NCBI RefSeq assembly: GCF_018613805.1
Contig: NZ_JAGGPL010000024.1
Span: 1-64,000 of the forward strand
From: Arthrobacter sp. ISL-48
Lineage (GTDB): Bacteria; Actinomycetota; Actinomycetes; Actinomycetales; Micrococcaceae
Direction of reading: 5' to 3'
Length of the DNA stretch: 64,000 bases
Every line of letters starts with the position of its first letter. Within the stretch, counting starts at the first letter, position 1. Under the pieces are notes generated by a model. It ran no database searches and was not told where the DNA came from. It saw nothing but the letters and a program-made list of their open reading frames with translations. Positions 1 through 8,940 of this stretch are shown here, piece after piece. The position numbers and the translations under genes are program-made.

Positions 1-723
1 CTGCACGTCCAGGTCATGCCGTACGAGGATGCCAAGACCTACCGCTTCAACCCGTTTGACCTGACCAAGGTATGGCCGCACAGCGACTACCCGCTGATCA
101 AGGTCGGCACCATGGAGCTGACCCGTAACCCGGAGAACTACTTCGCGCAGATCGAGCAGGCCACCTTCGCGCCGTCGAACTTCGTGCCGGGGATTGCCGC
201 TTCCCCGGACAAGATGCTGCAGGCCCGCATCTTCTCCTACGCCGACGCACACCGCTACCGTGTGGGCACCAACCACGCACAGATCCCGGTGAACCAGCCC
301 AAGAACCAGGTCAACAACTACAGCCAGGACGGCTCCGGGCGTTACCACTTCAACGCTCCTTCCGTCCCGGTCTACGCACCGAACTCCGTGGGCGGCCCCG
401 CCGCCGTTGAGCCGCAGAACCCGGCCGGGGGCTGGGAGAACGACGGCGAGCTGACGCTCTCCGCGCACACCCTGCACGCCGAGGACGGCGACTTCGGCCA
501 GGCCGGCACCCTCTACCGCGAGGTCTACGACGAGGCCGCCAAGGCCCGCTTCCTGGACACCATCACCGGTGCCGTGAGCGGCGTGAAGAGCCCCGGCATC
601 AAGGAACGTGCCATCCAGTACTGGACCAACGTTGACGCCGAACTCGGCGCCAAGCTCCGCGCCAACCTTGGCGCCGCCCCCACCGCAGCGTCCGAGGCAG
701 AGGCAGCCAACAAGATCGGCTAG
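1..723 (+). CDS. katA: Catalase, C-terminal part (5' end outside window)
   Basis: The frame is open from base 1 and stops at TAG 721-723, giving the last 240 residues of a monofunctional heme catalase, which converts hydrogen peroxide to water and oxygen in the cytoplasm. The proximal heme motif R-I-F-S-Y lies at about residues 76-80 of the fragment, with Tyr80 the expected axial ligand. The stretch after it (VGTNHAQIPVN) and the upstream PFDLTKVWPH are typical of the family. The C-terminus is short, as in small-subunit catalases, with no flavodoxin-like extension. A strong hairpin follows directly, so this is the last gene of its transcript. The start and regulator lie outside the window. 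Confidence 0.96.
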   Translation: MHVQVMPYEDAKTYRFNPFDLTKVWPHSDYPLIKVGTMELTRNPENYFAQIEQATFAPSNFVPGIAASPDKMLQARIFSYADAHRYRVGTNHAQIPVNQPKNQVNNYSQDGSGRYHFNAPSVPVYAPNSVGGPAAVEPQNPAGGWENDGELTLSAHTLHAEDGDFGQAGTLYREVYDEAAKARFLDTITGAVSGVKSPGIKERAIQYWTNVDAELGAKLRANLGAAPTAASEAEAANKIG

Positions 724-746
724 TCAACACGTCTCGCTGAATGCTT

Positions 747-785
747 CCGCCCCGTCACGGTCTCCGTGGCGGGGCGGTTCGTTTT
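747..785 (+). terminator. Rho-independent terminator after catalase
   Basis: A 14-bp stem (747-760 with 764-777, one G-U type pair) with a 3-base loop is followed by TTCGTTTT. It begins 24 bases after the catalase stop. Confidence 0.85.
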
Positions 786-841
786 CCACATAACGGCCTT
801 GGACTGTGGCCCCGCACCCATGCGGTCCCTAGGATCACAGC

Positions 842-1477
842 ATGACTACATTCCAGGGCATCCCCGCCGGAGCCTGCGCGTTCTACGCGGAGCTTGAGGA
901 GAACAACAACAGGGAGTGGTGGCTGGAGCACAAAGACAGCTACAACAGCCTGGTCCGTGATCCCATCGCGGCATTGTTTACCGAGCTGGAACCCAGGTTC
1001 GGGCCGGGCAAGATCTTCCGGCCCAACAGGGACATCCGGTTTTCCCAGGACAAGTCGCCCTACAAGACGGCCCAGGGCGCATTCGCCTCAACCCAGGAGG
1101 GCGTGGGCTACTACCTTCAATTAAGTGCCGACGGCCTGATGGTGGGTGGGGGCTACCATTCCCACACCCCGGCTCAGCTGGTCCGGTTCCGTAACTCTGT
1201 GGACGCATCGGGGACAGGTGAGTCTCTTCGCCACATCATCGAGGCTGTGGCCGGTGCGGGCTTCGTCATCGAAGGTGAAAAGCTCAAGACCGTGCCTCGA
1301 GGCTACGACCGCGACCATCCCCGGGCCGAGCTGCTCAAGCACAAATCCCTCTCGGCTGGCATGGAGCTGGGACAGCCTGAGTGGCTGGAAACTCCGGCTG
1401 CCGTCCAGGAAATCGCAGCTCTCTGGGAGAAGCTGCGGCCGCTGGTGGATTGGGTCGGCCGCCACGCGGCACCCTGA
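842..1477 (+). CDS. DUF2461 family protein
   Basis: A 211-residue protein matching the DUF2461 / TIGR02453 family along its whole length. Recognisable blocks are the N-terminal FYAELEENNNREWWLEHK, the central RPNRDIRFSQDKSPYKT, and the C-terminal PRGYDRDHPRAELLKHKSL. The family is widespread in bacteria and some eukaryotes and no reaction is established. There is no signal peptide or membrane segment, so it is probably cytoplasmic. It stands alone between the catalase terminator and a convergent TetR gene; AGGATCACAGC before the ATG is a modest ribosome binding site. The family call is secure, the function unknown. Confidence 0.9.
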   Translation: MTTFQGIPAGACAFYAELEENNNREWWLEHKDSYNSLVRDPIAALFTELEPRFGPGKIFRPNRDIRFSQDKSPYKTAQGAFASTQEGVGYYLQLSADGLMVGGGYHSHTPAQLVRFRNSVDASGTGESLRHIIEAVAGAGFVIEGEKLKTVPRGYDRDHPRAELLKHKSLSAGMELGQPEWLETPAAVQEIAALWEKLRPLVDWVGRHAAP

Positions 1478-1497
1478 TGAGGGCACTGTGCTTCGGC

Positions 1498-2103
1498 TCA
1501 TGTACCCTCTGCTGCCGCGGCAAGGCGGTGTTCGAGATTGTTGAAAAACACGGTCAGCATCAGTTCAAAGGCCTTGGTTGCGGCCTCGGGCTGGTTCATC
1601 ACCACAAAGTCGAACTGCAGCCCGTAAAAGGTTGAGGTGAACAGCCGCGCATCCGTGTCGGCAAACTCATCGGGGATGCCCTGGAACACGAGCCAGTCCC
1701 TCGTCATCTGGTGCAGCATGCGGAAGTTTTCCTGTGAGGTACCACGGGGCTCAGCCGCAACGATGTCCTGCGCCGTGGCCTCGAACTCAAGCCTCGCCAG
1801 CTGCCGGTTCCGTTGCACCATGGTCCACTGCCAGGACTCCAGCAGGTACGTCTTCCAGGCCTCCCGGTCAATATCACGCACATCCGCGCTGCGCATGCTG
1901 TCCAGCCTGGATTCGACCGAGTGGATGATCTCGTTGACCAGCTGCTCCCTGCTGCCGAAGTGGTACACGAGCACGTAGGTGCTGATGCCAAGGCCGTCGG
2001 CCAGGCTGCGGAACGTCAGCTCTGCAAGCGTCTTGTCCATCAGGTAGTCAAGGATGGCTGACAGCAGCTCTGCCTTGCGTTCCGGTTTTGCGGGGCGGGC
2101 CAT
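1498..2103 (-). CDS. TetR-family transcriptional regulator
   Basis: A 201-residue protein with an N-terminal TetR DNA-binding domain at about residues 8-55: helix-turn-helix residues LTFRSLADGLGISTYVLVYH followed by FGSREQLVNEI. The remainder is an alpha-helical ligand/dimer domain with no diagnostic signature. It is convergent with the DUF2461 gene, whose stop lies 20 bp away. No divergent partner gene lies close by: upstream is a 382-bp stretch holding only a possible 35-codon ORF. The regulated target and ligand cannot be read from the sequence. Confidence 0.88.
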   Translation of the reverse strand: MARPAKPERKAELLSAILDYLMDKTLAELTFRSLADGLGISTYVLVYHFGSREQLVNEIIHSVESRLDSMRSADVRDIDREAWKTYLLESWQWTMVQRNRQLARLEFEATAQDIVAAEPRGTSQENFRMLHQMTRDWLVFQGIPDEFADTDARLFTSTFYGLQFDFVVMNQPEAATKAFELMLTVFFNNLEHRLAAAAEGT

Positions 2104-2259
2104 TCGTCCATCATAGGGAGGCGCGGCCCCTTGTGCCCGTTTGCCTGCTGACGGCCGCTCAGGGACGAACGGCCGCGGGTACCGCGAGGCGTCATCCTAC
2201 TTTTTTGGATCAACCCAGTACGTCCAGGACCTGAGCTGCCCGGTTCCACTCCGTTCGAC

Positions 2260-2367
2260 ATGTATTCACCCCACTGGCAGCTATGGCTGCCGGGATGGTT
2301 CGCGCTCGCGTTCGGATTGGACCACCTCTGGTGGCCCGCAAGAAGGACTTGGGTCACCGTCGGCTAG
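2260..2367 (+). CDS. Possible 35-residue membrane peptide
   Basis: Inside the 382-bp gap 2104-2485, ATG 2260 opens a 35-codon frame ending at TAG 2365-2367. The peptide is very rich in tryptophan (WQLWLPGWFALAFGLDHLWW) and ends in a basic tail (PARRTWVTVG), the profile of a single-pass small membrane protein. A perfect 20-bp hairpin begins 15 bases after the stop. Against it: no clear ribosome binding site precedes the ATG (TTCCACTCCGTTCGAC), and high-GC DNA makes chance ORFs common. Nothing else is seen in this gap. Treat as a candidate only. Confidence 0.35.
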   Translation: MYSPHWQLWLPGWFALAFGLDHLWWPARRTWVTVG

Positions 2368-2381
2368 CGGCCTGAACAAAG

Positions 2382-2426
2382 CCTGAAGCCGCCTGCCGAT
2401 CCTCAAGATCGGCAGGCGGCTTCAGG
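2382..2426. terminator. Perfect 20-bp hairpin, probable bidirectional terminator
   Basis: Bases 2382-2401 pair without mismatch with 2407-2426 around a 5-base loop. It lies 60 bp past the stop of the minus-strand permease gene (2486). On the minus strand the stem is followed by GCTTTGTTC, a weak U-run. Confidence 0.8.
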
Positions 2427-2485
2427 GTCAGGGACGGCTCCAGATTTCACCTGGGCAATCTCAAGTCACCGCGGGCAATCTCAAG

Positions 2486-4078
2486 TCATCGCGGTGTCGC
2501 GGAACTGAACTCATCTTCGTCGTCCGAGGTCTTGTCGGAGGTCTTGTCATCGGCAGTCACAGCAGCGGCGGCTTCCGCGCGACCGTTGACCGCTTCCTTG
2601 GCCTCGGTGAAGCGCTCGTTGAGGCGTGAATGGCGCTGGCCGTAGGAGAAGTAGATGATGATGCCGATGACCAGCCAGATAGCGAAGAAGATCCAGGTTT
2701 CGACAGCCAGGTTGGTCATCAAGTAGAGGCACAGCACGGCGGAGACCACCGGCAGGACCTTGCCGAAGGGCACGCGGAAGGCAGGTTTCAGGTCGGGGCG
2801 CTTCTTCCGCAGCACCAGGATGCCCAGGCTCACCATGACGAACGCCGAGAGCGTCCCGATGTTGATCATCTCTTCGAGAAGGTCAACATTGGTCAGGCCT
2901 GCCACGAGTGCCACGGCGGCGCCGCAGATGACCTGGAGGCGTGCCGGCGTCGAACGCTTTTCACTGGTCTTGGACAGCGAGCGCGGCAACAGGCCGTCGC
3001 GGCTCATGGCGAGCACTACGCGGGACAGGCCCATGAGAAGCACCATGATCACCGTGGTCAGGCCCACCAGTGACCCGAAGGCAATGACCTTGGCCGCGGA
3101 GGTATCGCCGACTGCCTCGAAGGCGGTGGTCAGGGTGGGGTTCTTGGTATCGGCCAGCTCGGAGTAGGACACCATGCCCGTCAGCGCGAGGGACACCAGG
3201 ATGTAGAGCACGGTCACTACGGCCAGTCCTCCGAAGATGCCGCGCGGGAGGGTCTTCTGCGGGTTCTTTACTTCCTCGGCGGAGGTTGCCACCACGTCGA
3301 ATCCGATGAAGGCGAAGAACACCAGCGCCGCACCGGCGAAGATGCCCAGCGTTCCGTACTGGGCAGGGGCTGCACCGGTCAGGAAACCGAAGAACGATTG
3401 CTTGAGCACGTCCACGGTTCCGCCCGCGCCGGTCGGTTCAGCCGCAGGGACGAAAGGGCTGTAGTTTTCGAACTTCACGTACGTGAAGCCCACCACGATC
3501 ACGAAGAGGACCACGGCGATCTTGATGAGGGTGAAGATGTTGCCAACACGCGCGGAGAGCTTGGTGCCCAGCACCAGGAGCACGGTGAAGATCGCCACAA
3601 TCAGGAAGGCACCCCAGTAGAGATCCACCCCGCCGAGCGAAAGCGCAGCCGGGACGTCAGCACCCAGCAGGGCGAAGACCTTGCTGAGGTAAATTCCCCA
3701 GTACTTGGCGATCACGGCGGCGGCAGTGAAAAGCTCGAGGATCAGGTTCCACCCGATAATCCACGCGAGCACCTCGCCCATGGTGGCGTACGTAAACACG
3801 TAGGCCGAACCCGCGACGGGGATGGCGGTGGCAAACTCGGCGTAGCACATGATGGCCAGGGCGCAGGTGACGGCGGCGATCGCGAAGGAAACTGTCACTG
3901 CGGGGCCGGCGAAGTTCGCCGCGGCCTTGGCGCCGACCGAGAAGATGCCGGCGCCGACGGCGACGGCAACGCCCATAATCATCAGATCCCACGTGCTCAG
4001 CGACCGTTTGAGCTTGCGTCCGGGTTCATCGGCGTCGGCCATTGACTGCTCGATTGATTTGGTCCGGAGGAGGTTCAT
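2486..4078 (-). CDS. APC-family cationic amino acid permease
   Basis: A 530-residue integral membrane protein of the amino acid-polyamine-organocation superfamily, cationic amino acid transporter group (YfnA-like). The N-terminus LLRTKSIEQSMADADEP followed by LKRSLSTWDLMIMGVAVAVGAGIF is diagnostic: G-A-G-I-F is the substrate-binding break of TM1, and about 12 TM segments follow. The C-terminus is charged and cytoplasmic (EDEF). ATG 4078 is preferred because family similarity begins there; an in-frame TTG at 4123 would add 15 unlikely residues. It is probably its own transcript, ending at the 2382-2426 hairpin. The exact substrate is not readable. Confidence 0.9.
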   Translation of the reverse strand: MNLLRTKSIEQSMADADEPGRKLKRSLSTWDLMIMGVAVAVGAGIFSVGAKAAANFAGPAVTVSFAIAAVTCALAIMCYAEFATAIPVAGSAYVFTYATMGEVLAWIIGWNLILELFTAAAVIAKYWGIYLSKVFALLGADVPAALSLGGVDLYWGAFLIVAIFTVLLVLGTKLSARVGNIFTLIKIAVVLFVIVVGFTYVKFENYSPFVPAAEPTGAGGTVDVLKQSFFGFLTGAAPAQYGTLGIFAGAALVFFAFIGFDVVATSAEEVKNPQKTLPRGIFGGLAVVTVLYILVSLALTGMVSYSELADTKNPTLTTAFEAVGDTSAAKVIAFGSLVGLTTVIMVLLMGLSRVVLAMSRDGLLPRSLSKTSEKRSTPARLQVICGAAVALVAGLTNVDLLEEMINIGTLSAFVMVSLGILVLRKKRPDLKPAFRVPFGKVLPVVSAVLCLYLMTNLAVETWIFFAIWLVIGIIIYFSYGQRHSRLNERFTEAKEAVNGRAEAAAAVTADDKTSDKTSDDEDEFSSATPR

Positions 4079-4215
4079 AGGGAGTTCCACAATCCTGGTT
4101 TGTGTTGGAAACAGACCTATCAACAGTAGTGTCCACCCACTGGACGGTCATAGTTGTCCCGCATCGTGAGACACCTACGGACCCCAGGCTGGGGCAGGCC
4201 TGGGGCCCGGGATGG

Positions 4216-4623
4216 TCAGACGGGCCAGTCCATCAGGGTGGACCGGATCAGGAAGCGCTTGCCCTCAGGGGCCTCGACGGAAAAGCCGCTTCCCCGGCCA
4301 GGGACCACATCCACTGTCAGGTGCGTGTGGCTCCAGTAGTTGAACTGCTCCCTGGACATCCAGAATTCCAGGGGCTGGCGTTCCGGCCCGTCGGACAGGT
4401 CGAACAGTCCCAGCAGAATGTCAGAGTCACCGGTGATGAACTCCCCGGCGGGGTAGCACATGGGCGACGAGCCGTCACAGCATCCGCCGGACTGATGGAA
4501 CATCAACGGCCCGTGCTGGAGCCACAGTTTGTTCAGCAGCTCCACGGCCGCGGCGGTGAGCGCCACCCGGGAGAAGTCCTCCCCGGGCAGCGTCACTGCG
4601 GCGTCTAGCCTCGCCTCCATCAT
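4216..4623 (-). CDS. DUF779 protein of the aldehyde/alcohol dehydrogenase operon
   Basis: A 135-residue DUF779 protein. The family hallmark is a cysteine cluster, GGCCDGSSPMC, at about residues 46-56, probably metal-binding, followed by FWMSREQFNYWSHTHL. Members are repeatedly encoded beside acetaldehyde-type dehydrogenases; their role is not established. Here it starts 16 bp after the stop of the alcohol dehydrogenase gene, with GGAAG upstream, so it is the third gene of that operon. Two consecutive ATG codons (4623, 4620) could start it. Confidence 0.9.
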   Translation of the reverse strand: MMEARLDAAVTLPGEDFSRVALTAAAVELLNKLWLQHGPLMFHQSGGCCDGSSPMCYPAGEFITGDSDILLGLFDLSDGPERQPLEFWMSREQFNYWSHTHLTVDVVPGRGSGFSVEAPEGKRFLIRSTLMDWPV

Positions 4624-4639
4624 CAGAACGCTTCCGTCA

Positions 4640-5662
4640 TCAGTACTTGATGACGACGCGGCCGTCGATCTTGGCGTGCTTCATCTCGTCAAGAACGGCG
4701 TTGACTTCGGAGAGTTCCCGGACGGAAACCGTGGGGTGGATTTTGCCCTCTGCGTAGAATTCCAGCGCTTCCTCGAGGTCCTGCCGGGTACCCACGATGG
4801 AGCCGCGGACCGTCAGGCCCTTGAGTACGATCTCGAAGATGGGCGCCGGAAAGTCGCCCGGCGGCAGTCCGTTGAAGACGATGGTGCCGCCGCGGCGTGC
4901 CATCCCGATCGCCTGGCCGAAAGCTGACGGGTGCACCGCGGTGACCAGCACGCCGTGGCAGCCGCCCGTGACCCGCTGGATGACTTCGACCGGATCCTCA
5001 TTCAGGGCATTGACCGTCAGTTCGGCGCCGTGCGCCTTCGCCAGAGCCAGCTTGTCATCCGCAATGTCCACGGCTGCAACGCGCAGGCCCATGGCCACGG
5101 CATACTGCACGGCAATGTGTCCCAGGCCGCCGATGCCGGAGATGGTGACCCACTGCCCTGGACGCGTTTCGGTCATCTTCAGGCCCTTGTAGACCGTGAC
5201 GCCTGCACAAAGCACGGGGGCGATTTCCACGGGGTCCGACCCGGCCGGGATGCGGGCGGCGAAGCGGGTGTTCACCAGCATGTACTCGCCGAAGGAGCCG
5301 TCAACGCTGTACCCGGCGTTCTGCTGCGCTTCGCACAACGTTTCCCAACCCGTACGGCAGTACTGACAGTCGCCGCAGGCGGACCACAGCCAGGCATTGC
5401 CCACGAGATCTCCGACAGCAAGGTCCGTGACGCCTTCGCCAAGGGCAACCACTTCGCCCACACCTTCATGGCCGGGGACGAACGGCGGTGACGGCTTGAC
5501 CGGCCAGTCACCCTCAGCCGCGTGGAGGTCGGTGTGACAGACACCGGTGGTGATGACCTTGACCAAGGCCTCCCCGCGGCCCGGAGTGGGAATGGGGAGG
5601 GTCTGGATCTGGAGATCCTTGCCGAATTCGGTTACTACTGCTGCGTTCATTGTCGTCGTCAT
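4640..5662 (-). CDS. adhP: Zinc-dependent alcohol dehydrogenase, AdhP type
   Basis: A 340-residue medium-chain dehydrogenase oxidising primary alcohols to aldehydes (or the reverse) with NAD. Catalytic zinc ligands are Cys42, His65-Glu66 and Cys152. Structural zinc is held by Cys96, Cys99, Cys102 and Cys110. The Rossmann motif G176-I-G-G-L-G181 and Asp199 at the end of the second strand favour NAD over NADP. AAGGATCGCCA precedes the ATG. It lies between an aldehyde dehydrogenase and DUF779 on one strand, with a 44-bp gap upstream, so the operon can take ethanol or similar alcohols to the acid. Confidence 0.94.
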   Translation of the reverse strand: MTTTMNAAVVTEFGKDLQIQTLPIPTPGRGEALVKVITTGVCHTDLHAAEGDWPVKPSPPFVPGHEGVGEVVALGEGVTDLAVGDLVGNAWLWSACGDCQYCRTGWETLCEAQQNAGYSVDGSFGEYMLVNTRFAARIPAGSDPVEIAPVLCAGVTVYKGLKMTETRPGQWVTISGIGGLGHIAVQYAVAMGLRVAAVDIADDKLALAKAHGAELTVNALNEDPVEVIQRVTGGCHGVLVTAVHPSAFGQAIGMARRGGTIVFNGLPPGDFPAPIFEIVLKGLTVRGSIVGTRQDLEEALEFYAEGKIHPTVSVRELSEVNAVLDEMKHAKIDGRVVIKY

Positions 5663-5706
5663 TGGCGATCCTTACGTTGTTTGAAGCGGTGGGACGTAAA
5701 CCAGCC

Positions 5707-7230
5707 TTAGAAGAAGCCGAGCTTGTTCTCGTTGTAGCTGACCAGGAGGTTCTTGGTCTGCTGGTAGTGGTCCAGCATCATCGTGTGGTTTTCGCGGCCG
5801 ATGCCTGAGGACTTGTAGCCGCCGAACGCGGCACCGGCCGGGTAGGCGTGGTAGTTGTTGACCCAGACGCGGCCGGCCTGGATTTCGCGGCCGGCGCGGT
5901 AGGCCACGTTGCCGTTGCGGGACCAGACGCCGGCGCCGAGGCCGTAGAGGGTGTCATTGGCGATGCCCATGGCCTCGTTGTAGTCGCTGAACTTGGTCAC
6001 GGAGACGACCGGGCCGAAGATCTCCTCCTGGAAGATCCGCATCTTGTTGTGGCCCTCGAAGACGGTTGGCTGGACGTAGTAGCCGCCCGCCAGGTCGCCG
6101 GGGAGCTCGGCGCGGCCGCCGCCGGTGAGCAGCTTGGCGCCTTCCTGCTTGCCGATGTCGATGTAGGAGAGGATCTTTTCCAGCTGGTCGTTGGAGGCTT
6201 GCGCACCGACCTGGGTCTCGGTGTCCAGTGGGTTGCCCTGGATGATCTTCTCCACCCGGGCCACAGCGTCGGCCATGAAGGAGTCGTAGATGTCCTCCTG
6301 GACCAAAGCTCGGGACGGGCAGGTGCAGACTTCGCCCTGGTTGAAGGCAAAGAGCGTGAAGCCCTCCTGGGCCTTGTCATAGAACGCGTCATCGCTGTCC
6401 GCCACATCGTTGAAGAAGATGTTGGGACTTTTGCCGCCGAGCTCCAGGGTGACCGGAATCAGGTTCTGGCTGGCGTACTGGCTGATCAGCCGGCCCGTGG
6501 TGGTCTCGCCGGTAAAAGCGATCTTGCGGATCCGGGGGCTGGACGCCAGCGGCTTGCCGGCCTCCACGCCGAAGCCGTTGACCACGTTCAGGACGCCGGC
6601 GGGCAGAAGGTCACCGATGAGCTCCATCAGCACCAGTATGGACGACGGCGTCTGCTCGGCCGGTTTGAGGACCACGCAATTGCCGGCGGCGAGCGCCGGG
6701 GCAAGCTTCCAGACGGCCATCAGGATGGGGAAGTTCCACGGGATGATCTGCCCGACGACGCCCAGTGGCTCGTGGTAGTGGTAGGCCGTGGTGTCCTCAT
6801 CGAGCTGGGACAGCCGGCCCTCCTGGGCCCGGATGGCGGAGGCGAAGTAGCGGAAGTGGTCCGCGGCGAGCGGGATGTCCGCGTTCAGGGTTTCGCGGAT
6901 GGGCTTGCCGTTATCCCAGGATTCGGCCACGGCCAGCATTTCGAGATTGGCGTCGATCCGGTCGGCGATCTTGTTCAGGACGGCGGCGCGCTCAGCCACG
7001 GAGGTCTTCCCCCAGGACGGTGCGATCTTGTGGGCGGCGTCCAGCGCCAGTTCGATGTCCTCTGCCGTGCCGCGGGCCACCTCGCAGAAGACCTTGCCGG
7101 TGACGGGGGTGATGTTTTCGAAGTACTGGCCCTTGACGGGGGCAACCCACTCGCCGCCGATCCAGTTTTCGTAGCGGTCCTTAAAGGTGACCTTTGAGCC
7201 CTCGGTACCGGGCCGGGCGTAAACAGTCAT
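5707..7230 (-). CDS. NAD-dependent aldehyde dehydrogenase (acetaldehyde type)
   Basis: A 507-residue aldehyde dehydrogenase close to the ExaC/AldB/AcoD group, oxidising acetaldehyde and similar aldehydes to acids. The general base is Glu263 in LELGGKSPN and the nucleophile is Cys302 in NQGEVCTCPSRA; a second Cys two residues later is typical of this group. The NAD-binding P-W-N motif is at 164-166. GAAGGAG lies 6 bases before the ATG. It is the first gene of the operon aldh-adhP-DUF779. A GAF-domain regulator lies directly upstream, and two GGTTGCA repeats sit in the 153-bp gap. Confidence 0.94.
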   Translation of the reverse strand: MTVYARPGTEGSKVTFKDRYENWIGGEWVAPVKGQYFENITPVTGKVFCEVARGTAEDIELALDAAHKIAPSWGKTSVAERAAVLNKIADRIDANLEMLAVAESWDNGKPIRETLNADIPLAADHFRYFASAIRAQEGRLSQLDEDTTAYHYHEPLGVVGQIIPWNFPILMAVWKLAPALAAGNCVVLKPAEQTPSSILVLMELIGDLLPAGVLNVVNGFGVEAGKPLASSPRIRKIAFTGETTTGRLISQYASQNLIPVTLELGGKSPNIFFNDVADSDDAFYDKAQEGFTLFAFNQGEVCTCPSRALVQEDIYDSFMADAVARVEKIIQGNPLDTETQVGAQASNDQLEKILSYIDIGKQEGAKLLTGGGRAELPGDLAGGYYVQPTVFEGHNKMRIFQEEIFGPVVSVTKFSDYNEAMGIANDTLYGLGAGVWSRNGNVAYRAGREIQAGRVWVNNYHAYPAGAAFGGYKSSGIGRENHTMMLDHYQQTKNLLVSYNENKLGFF

Positions 7231-7308
7231 TGCTAGCTCCTTCGCTGTGCATGAAAGGCGACGCCTTGATACTGGCGGTCACCGTTGGGTTCAGCGTAGG
7301 AGGGCGAA

Positions 7309-7326
7309 GGTTGCAGCCAGGTTGCA
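7309..7326. promoter_or_regulatory. Direct GGTTGCA repeats upstream of the aldehyde dehydrogenase operon
   Basis: GGTTGCA occurs at 7309-7315 and 7320-7326, 11 bp apart, one helical turn, about 80-95 bp upstream of the operon start at 7230. That suits an activator site for the adjacent GAF-domain regulator. Inference only. Confidence 0.35.
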
Positions 7327-7383
7327 CGGGAAAGGTGATTGCCCGGGTCCACGCCTGCCGGGTTCCCTGGACGGCGTGCGAGG

Positions 7384-8814
7384 TTAGGGGGCAGGTGGGG
7401 AGGCGCTCAGTTCGGTTTCCAGCCGCTCGAGGTCGGCGACGACGGCGGCCCGCTTGGGCGAGCGCGGCGGCAGCAGCTTGAGGGCGGCGGCCCGGACCCC
7501 GACGTCGTCCCTTGCCTCGGGCAGCTCCGCATACTTGAGCAGGGTCTCGGCGCTGCCGTCCGTGAGCACCGCCTCGCGCATCAGCGAGGAAACCCTGTCC
7601 CGGAGGTCGATGATGCCTGGCGCCTCGGACTTCGGCAGCACAGCCCCGCGGTAGATTTCCAGGGCGATTCGGTGGGCTCCGCGCTGCAGGCAGCTCAGCA
7701 CCTGCCCGGTGTCCGGGACCACGTCCAGGGTGAGCTTGTAGGGCCGGGATTCGGGGACGGCGGCAGCGTTAAGCTGCCGGACGACCTTTCGGAGCCGGAC
7801 CATTTCCGCCCTCAGGGTCATGGTGGGGCCGTCCCCCGGGTAAAGCAGGACGCTCAGCTCCTCCGCGCTGAGCCCGTCAGTGTGGGTGCTGAGCAGGGCC
7901 AGGATCTCGCTGTGCCGTGCGGACAGCACCACCGTTTTGCCCTCGATGCTCAGCAGTGCCTGGTCCCGGCCCAGGAGCTGCAGGCTGTTGCGGTACAGAC
8001 TGCCTTCCTTCGCGTTGCCCCAGGCCGAACCAGCCGTCCCGGACGGCCCCGGACCTGACTTGGGCGCCGAACTGGCGTTCCGACGTCGGGCCGGCCGGCT
8101 GGCGAGGGTCGCCGCCAACTGGAGCCGCTCAACACGTAACTGCGCCTGCGCGGCGGCCACGGTGGCTTCCACGAGGGACAGCGTGTGCGCTGCGACCGCG
8201 GTGGCTGTTCCCGTGATGTCCACAACGCCCAGCAGCGCCCCGGAATCGGGGTCGTGGAACGGCACGGCGGTGCAGCTCCACGGGTGTACGGACCGCTGGT
8301 AGTGCTCTGCCCCGGAAATCTGGATGCCGCGGCCCAGGGCCAAGGCCGTGCCAGGAGCACTGGTGCCGACCTTGGCTTCGGACCAGTCTGCGCCGGGGAC
8401 GAACATCATCCCCTCCGCCCGCCGCTGCAGGGCGGGATCACCCTCCACCCATAAGAGGCGGCCCAGCTCGTCACCCACCGCCACCAGCAGACCGCTGTCG
8501 TGGCTGGGCTGGATCAGGAGTCTTTGGATGACCGGCATGATGCTGGCCAGCGGATGCTGCCGGCGGTATTCCTCAAGCTCCGCTGTGTCCAAAGCCAGCG
8601 GGGCTTCGGGGTTGTCCGGGTTGGCCTTGAAGCCGGCCGACCGCTGCCAGGATTCCCTGATCAGCTTGCGCAGGCCCGGGATTTCCTTGGTGCCGGGGAA
8701 GACCAGGCCGGTGCCGTTGGCGCTGTCGAGATGCTCGTGCCCAGCGAGGGCAGTGTGCTGGATCATTCCGGCGGCGTCGCCGCCGGGAGCTCCCGGATGA
8801 ATCAGGTTCCTCAT
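7384..8814 (-). CDS. GAF-domain transcriptional regulator, AcoR-like, with C-terminal winged helix
   Basis: A 476-residue regulator. After an N-terminal segment with I-R-E-S-W-Q-R-S, typical of AcoR-like sensors, a GAF domain covers about residues 95-250 (GLLVAVGDELGRLLWVEGD to LLGVVDITG). The C-terminal part, around ALLSIEGKTVVLSARHSEILALL, looks like a winged helix of response-regulator type; there is no AAA+ domain, so this is not a sigma-54 activator. ATG 8814 is chosen because GGGAG lies 5 bases upstream; an ATG at 8910 lacks a site. It sits directly upstream of the aldehyde dehydrogenase operon on the same strand and probably activates it in response to an aldehyde or alcohol. Confidence 0.82.
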   Translation of the reverse strand: MRNLIHPGAPGGDAAGMIQHTALAGHEHLDSANGTGLVFPGTKEIPGLRKLIRESWQRSAGFKANPDNPEAPLALDTAELEEYRRQHPLASIMPVIQRLLIQPSHDSGLLVAVGDELGRLLWVEGDPALQRRAEGMMFVPGADWSEAKVGTSAPGTALALGRGIQISGAEHYQRSVHPWSCTAVPFHDPDSGALLGVVDITGTATAVAAHTLSLVEATVAAAQAQLRVERLQLAATLASRPARRRNASSAPKSGPGPSGTAGSAWGNAKEGSLYRNSLQLLGRDQALLSIEGKTVVLSARHSEILALLSTHTDGLSAEELSVLLYPGDGPTMTLRAEMVRLRKVVRQLNAAAVPESRPYKLTLDVVPDTGQVLSCLQRGAHRIALEIYRGAVLPKSEAPGIIDLRDRVSSLMREAVLTDGSAETLLKYAELPEARDDVGVRAAALKLLPPRSPKRAAVVADLERLETELSASPPAP

Positions 8815-8940
8815 CGAACTCCCACGTGCAGTCGGCCTGCAGGCACGGCCTATCGCCGCCGGACTAGGTTTGCCCAAGTCTAACGCCGCACCCTTGGCTC
8901 GGCCTAGCATCGGAGTTTTCGGTGGGGTGGCGGAGCGTGT

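Noticed and set aside
7384..8814. Sigma-54-dependent activator
   Set aside because: The protein has a GAF domain but no AAA+ domain or Fis-type C-terminus.
8815..8910. Longer N-terminus for the GAF regulator starting at 8910
   Set aside because: No ribosome binding site, and the extra 32 residues do not look like protein; ATG 8814 has GGGAG at proper distance.
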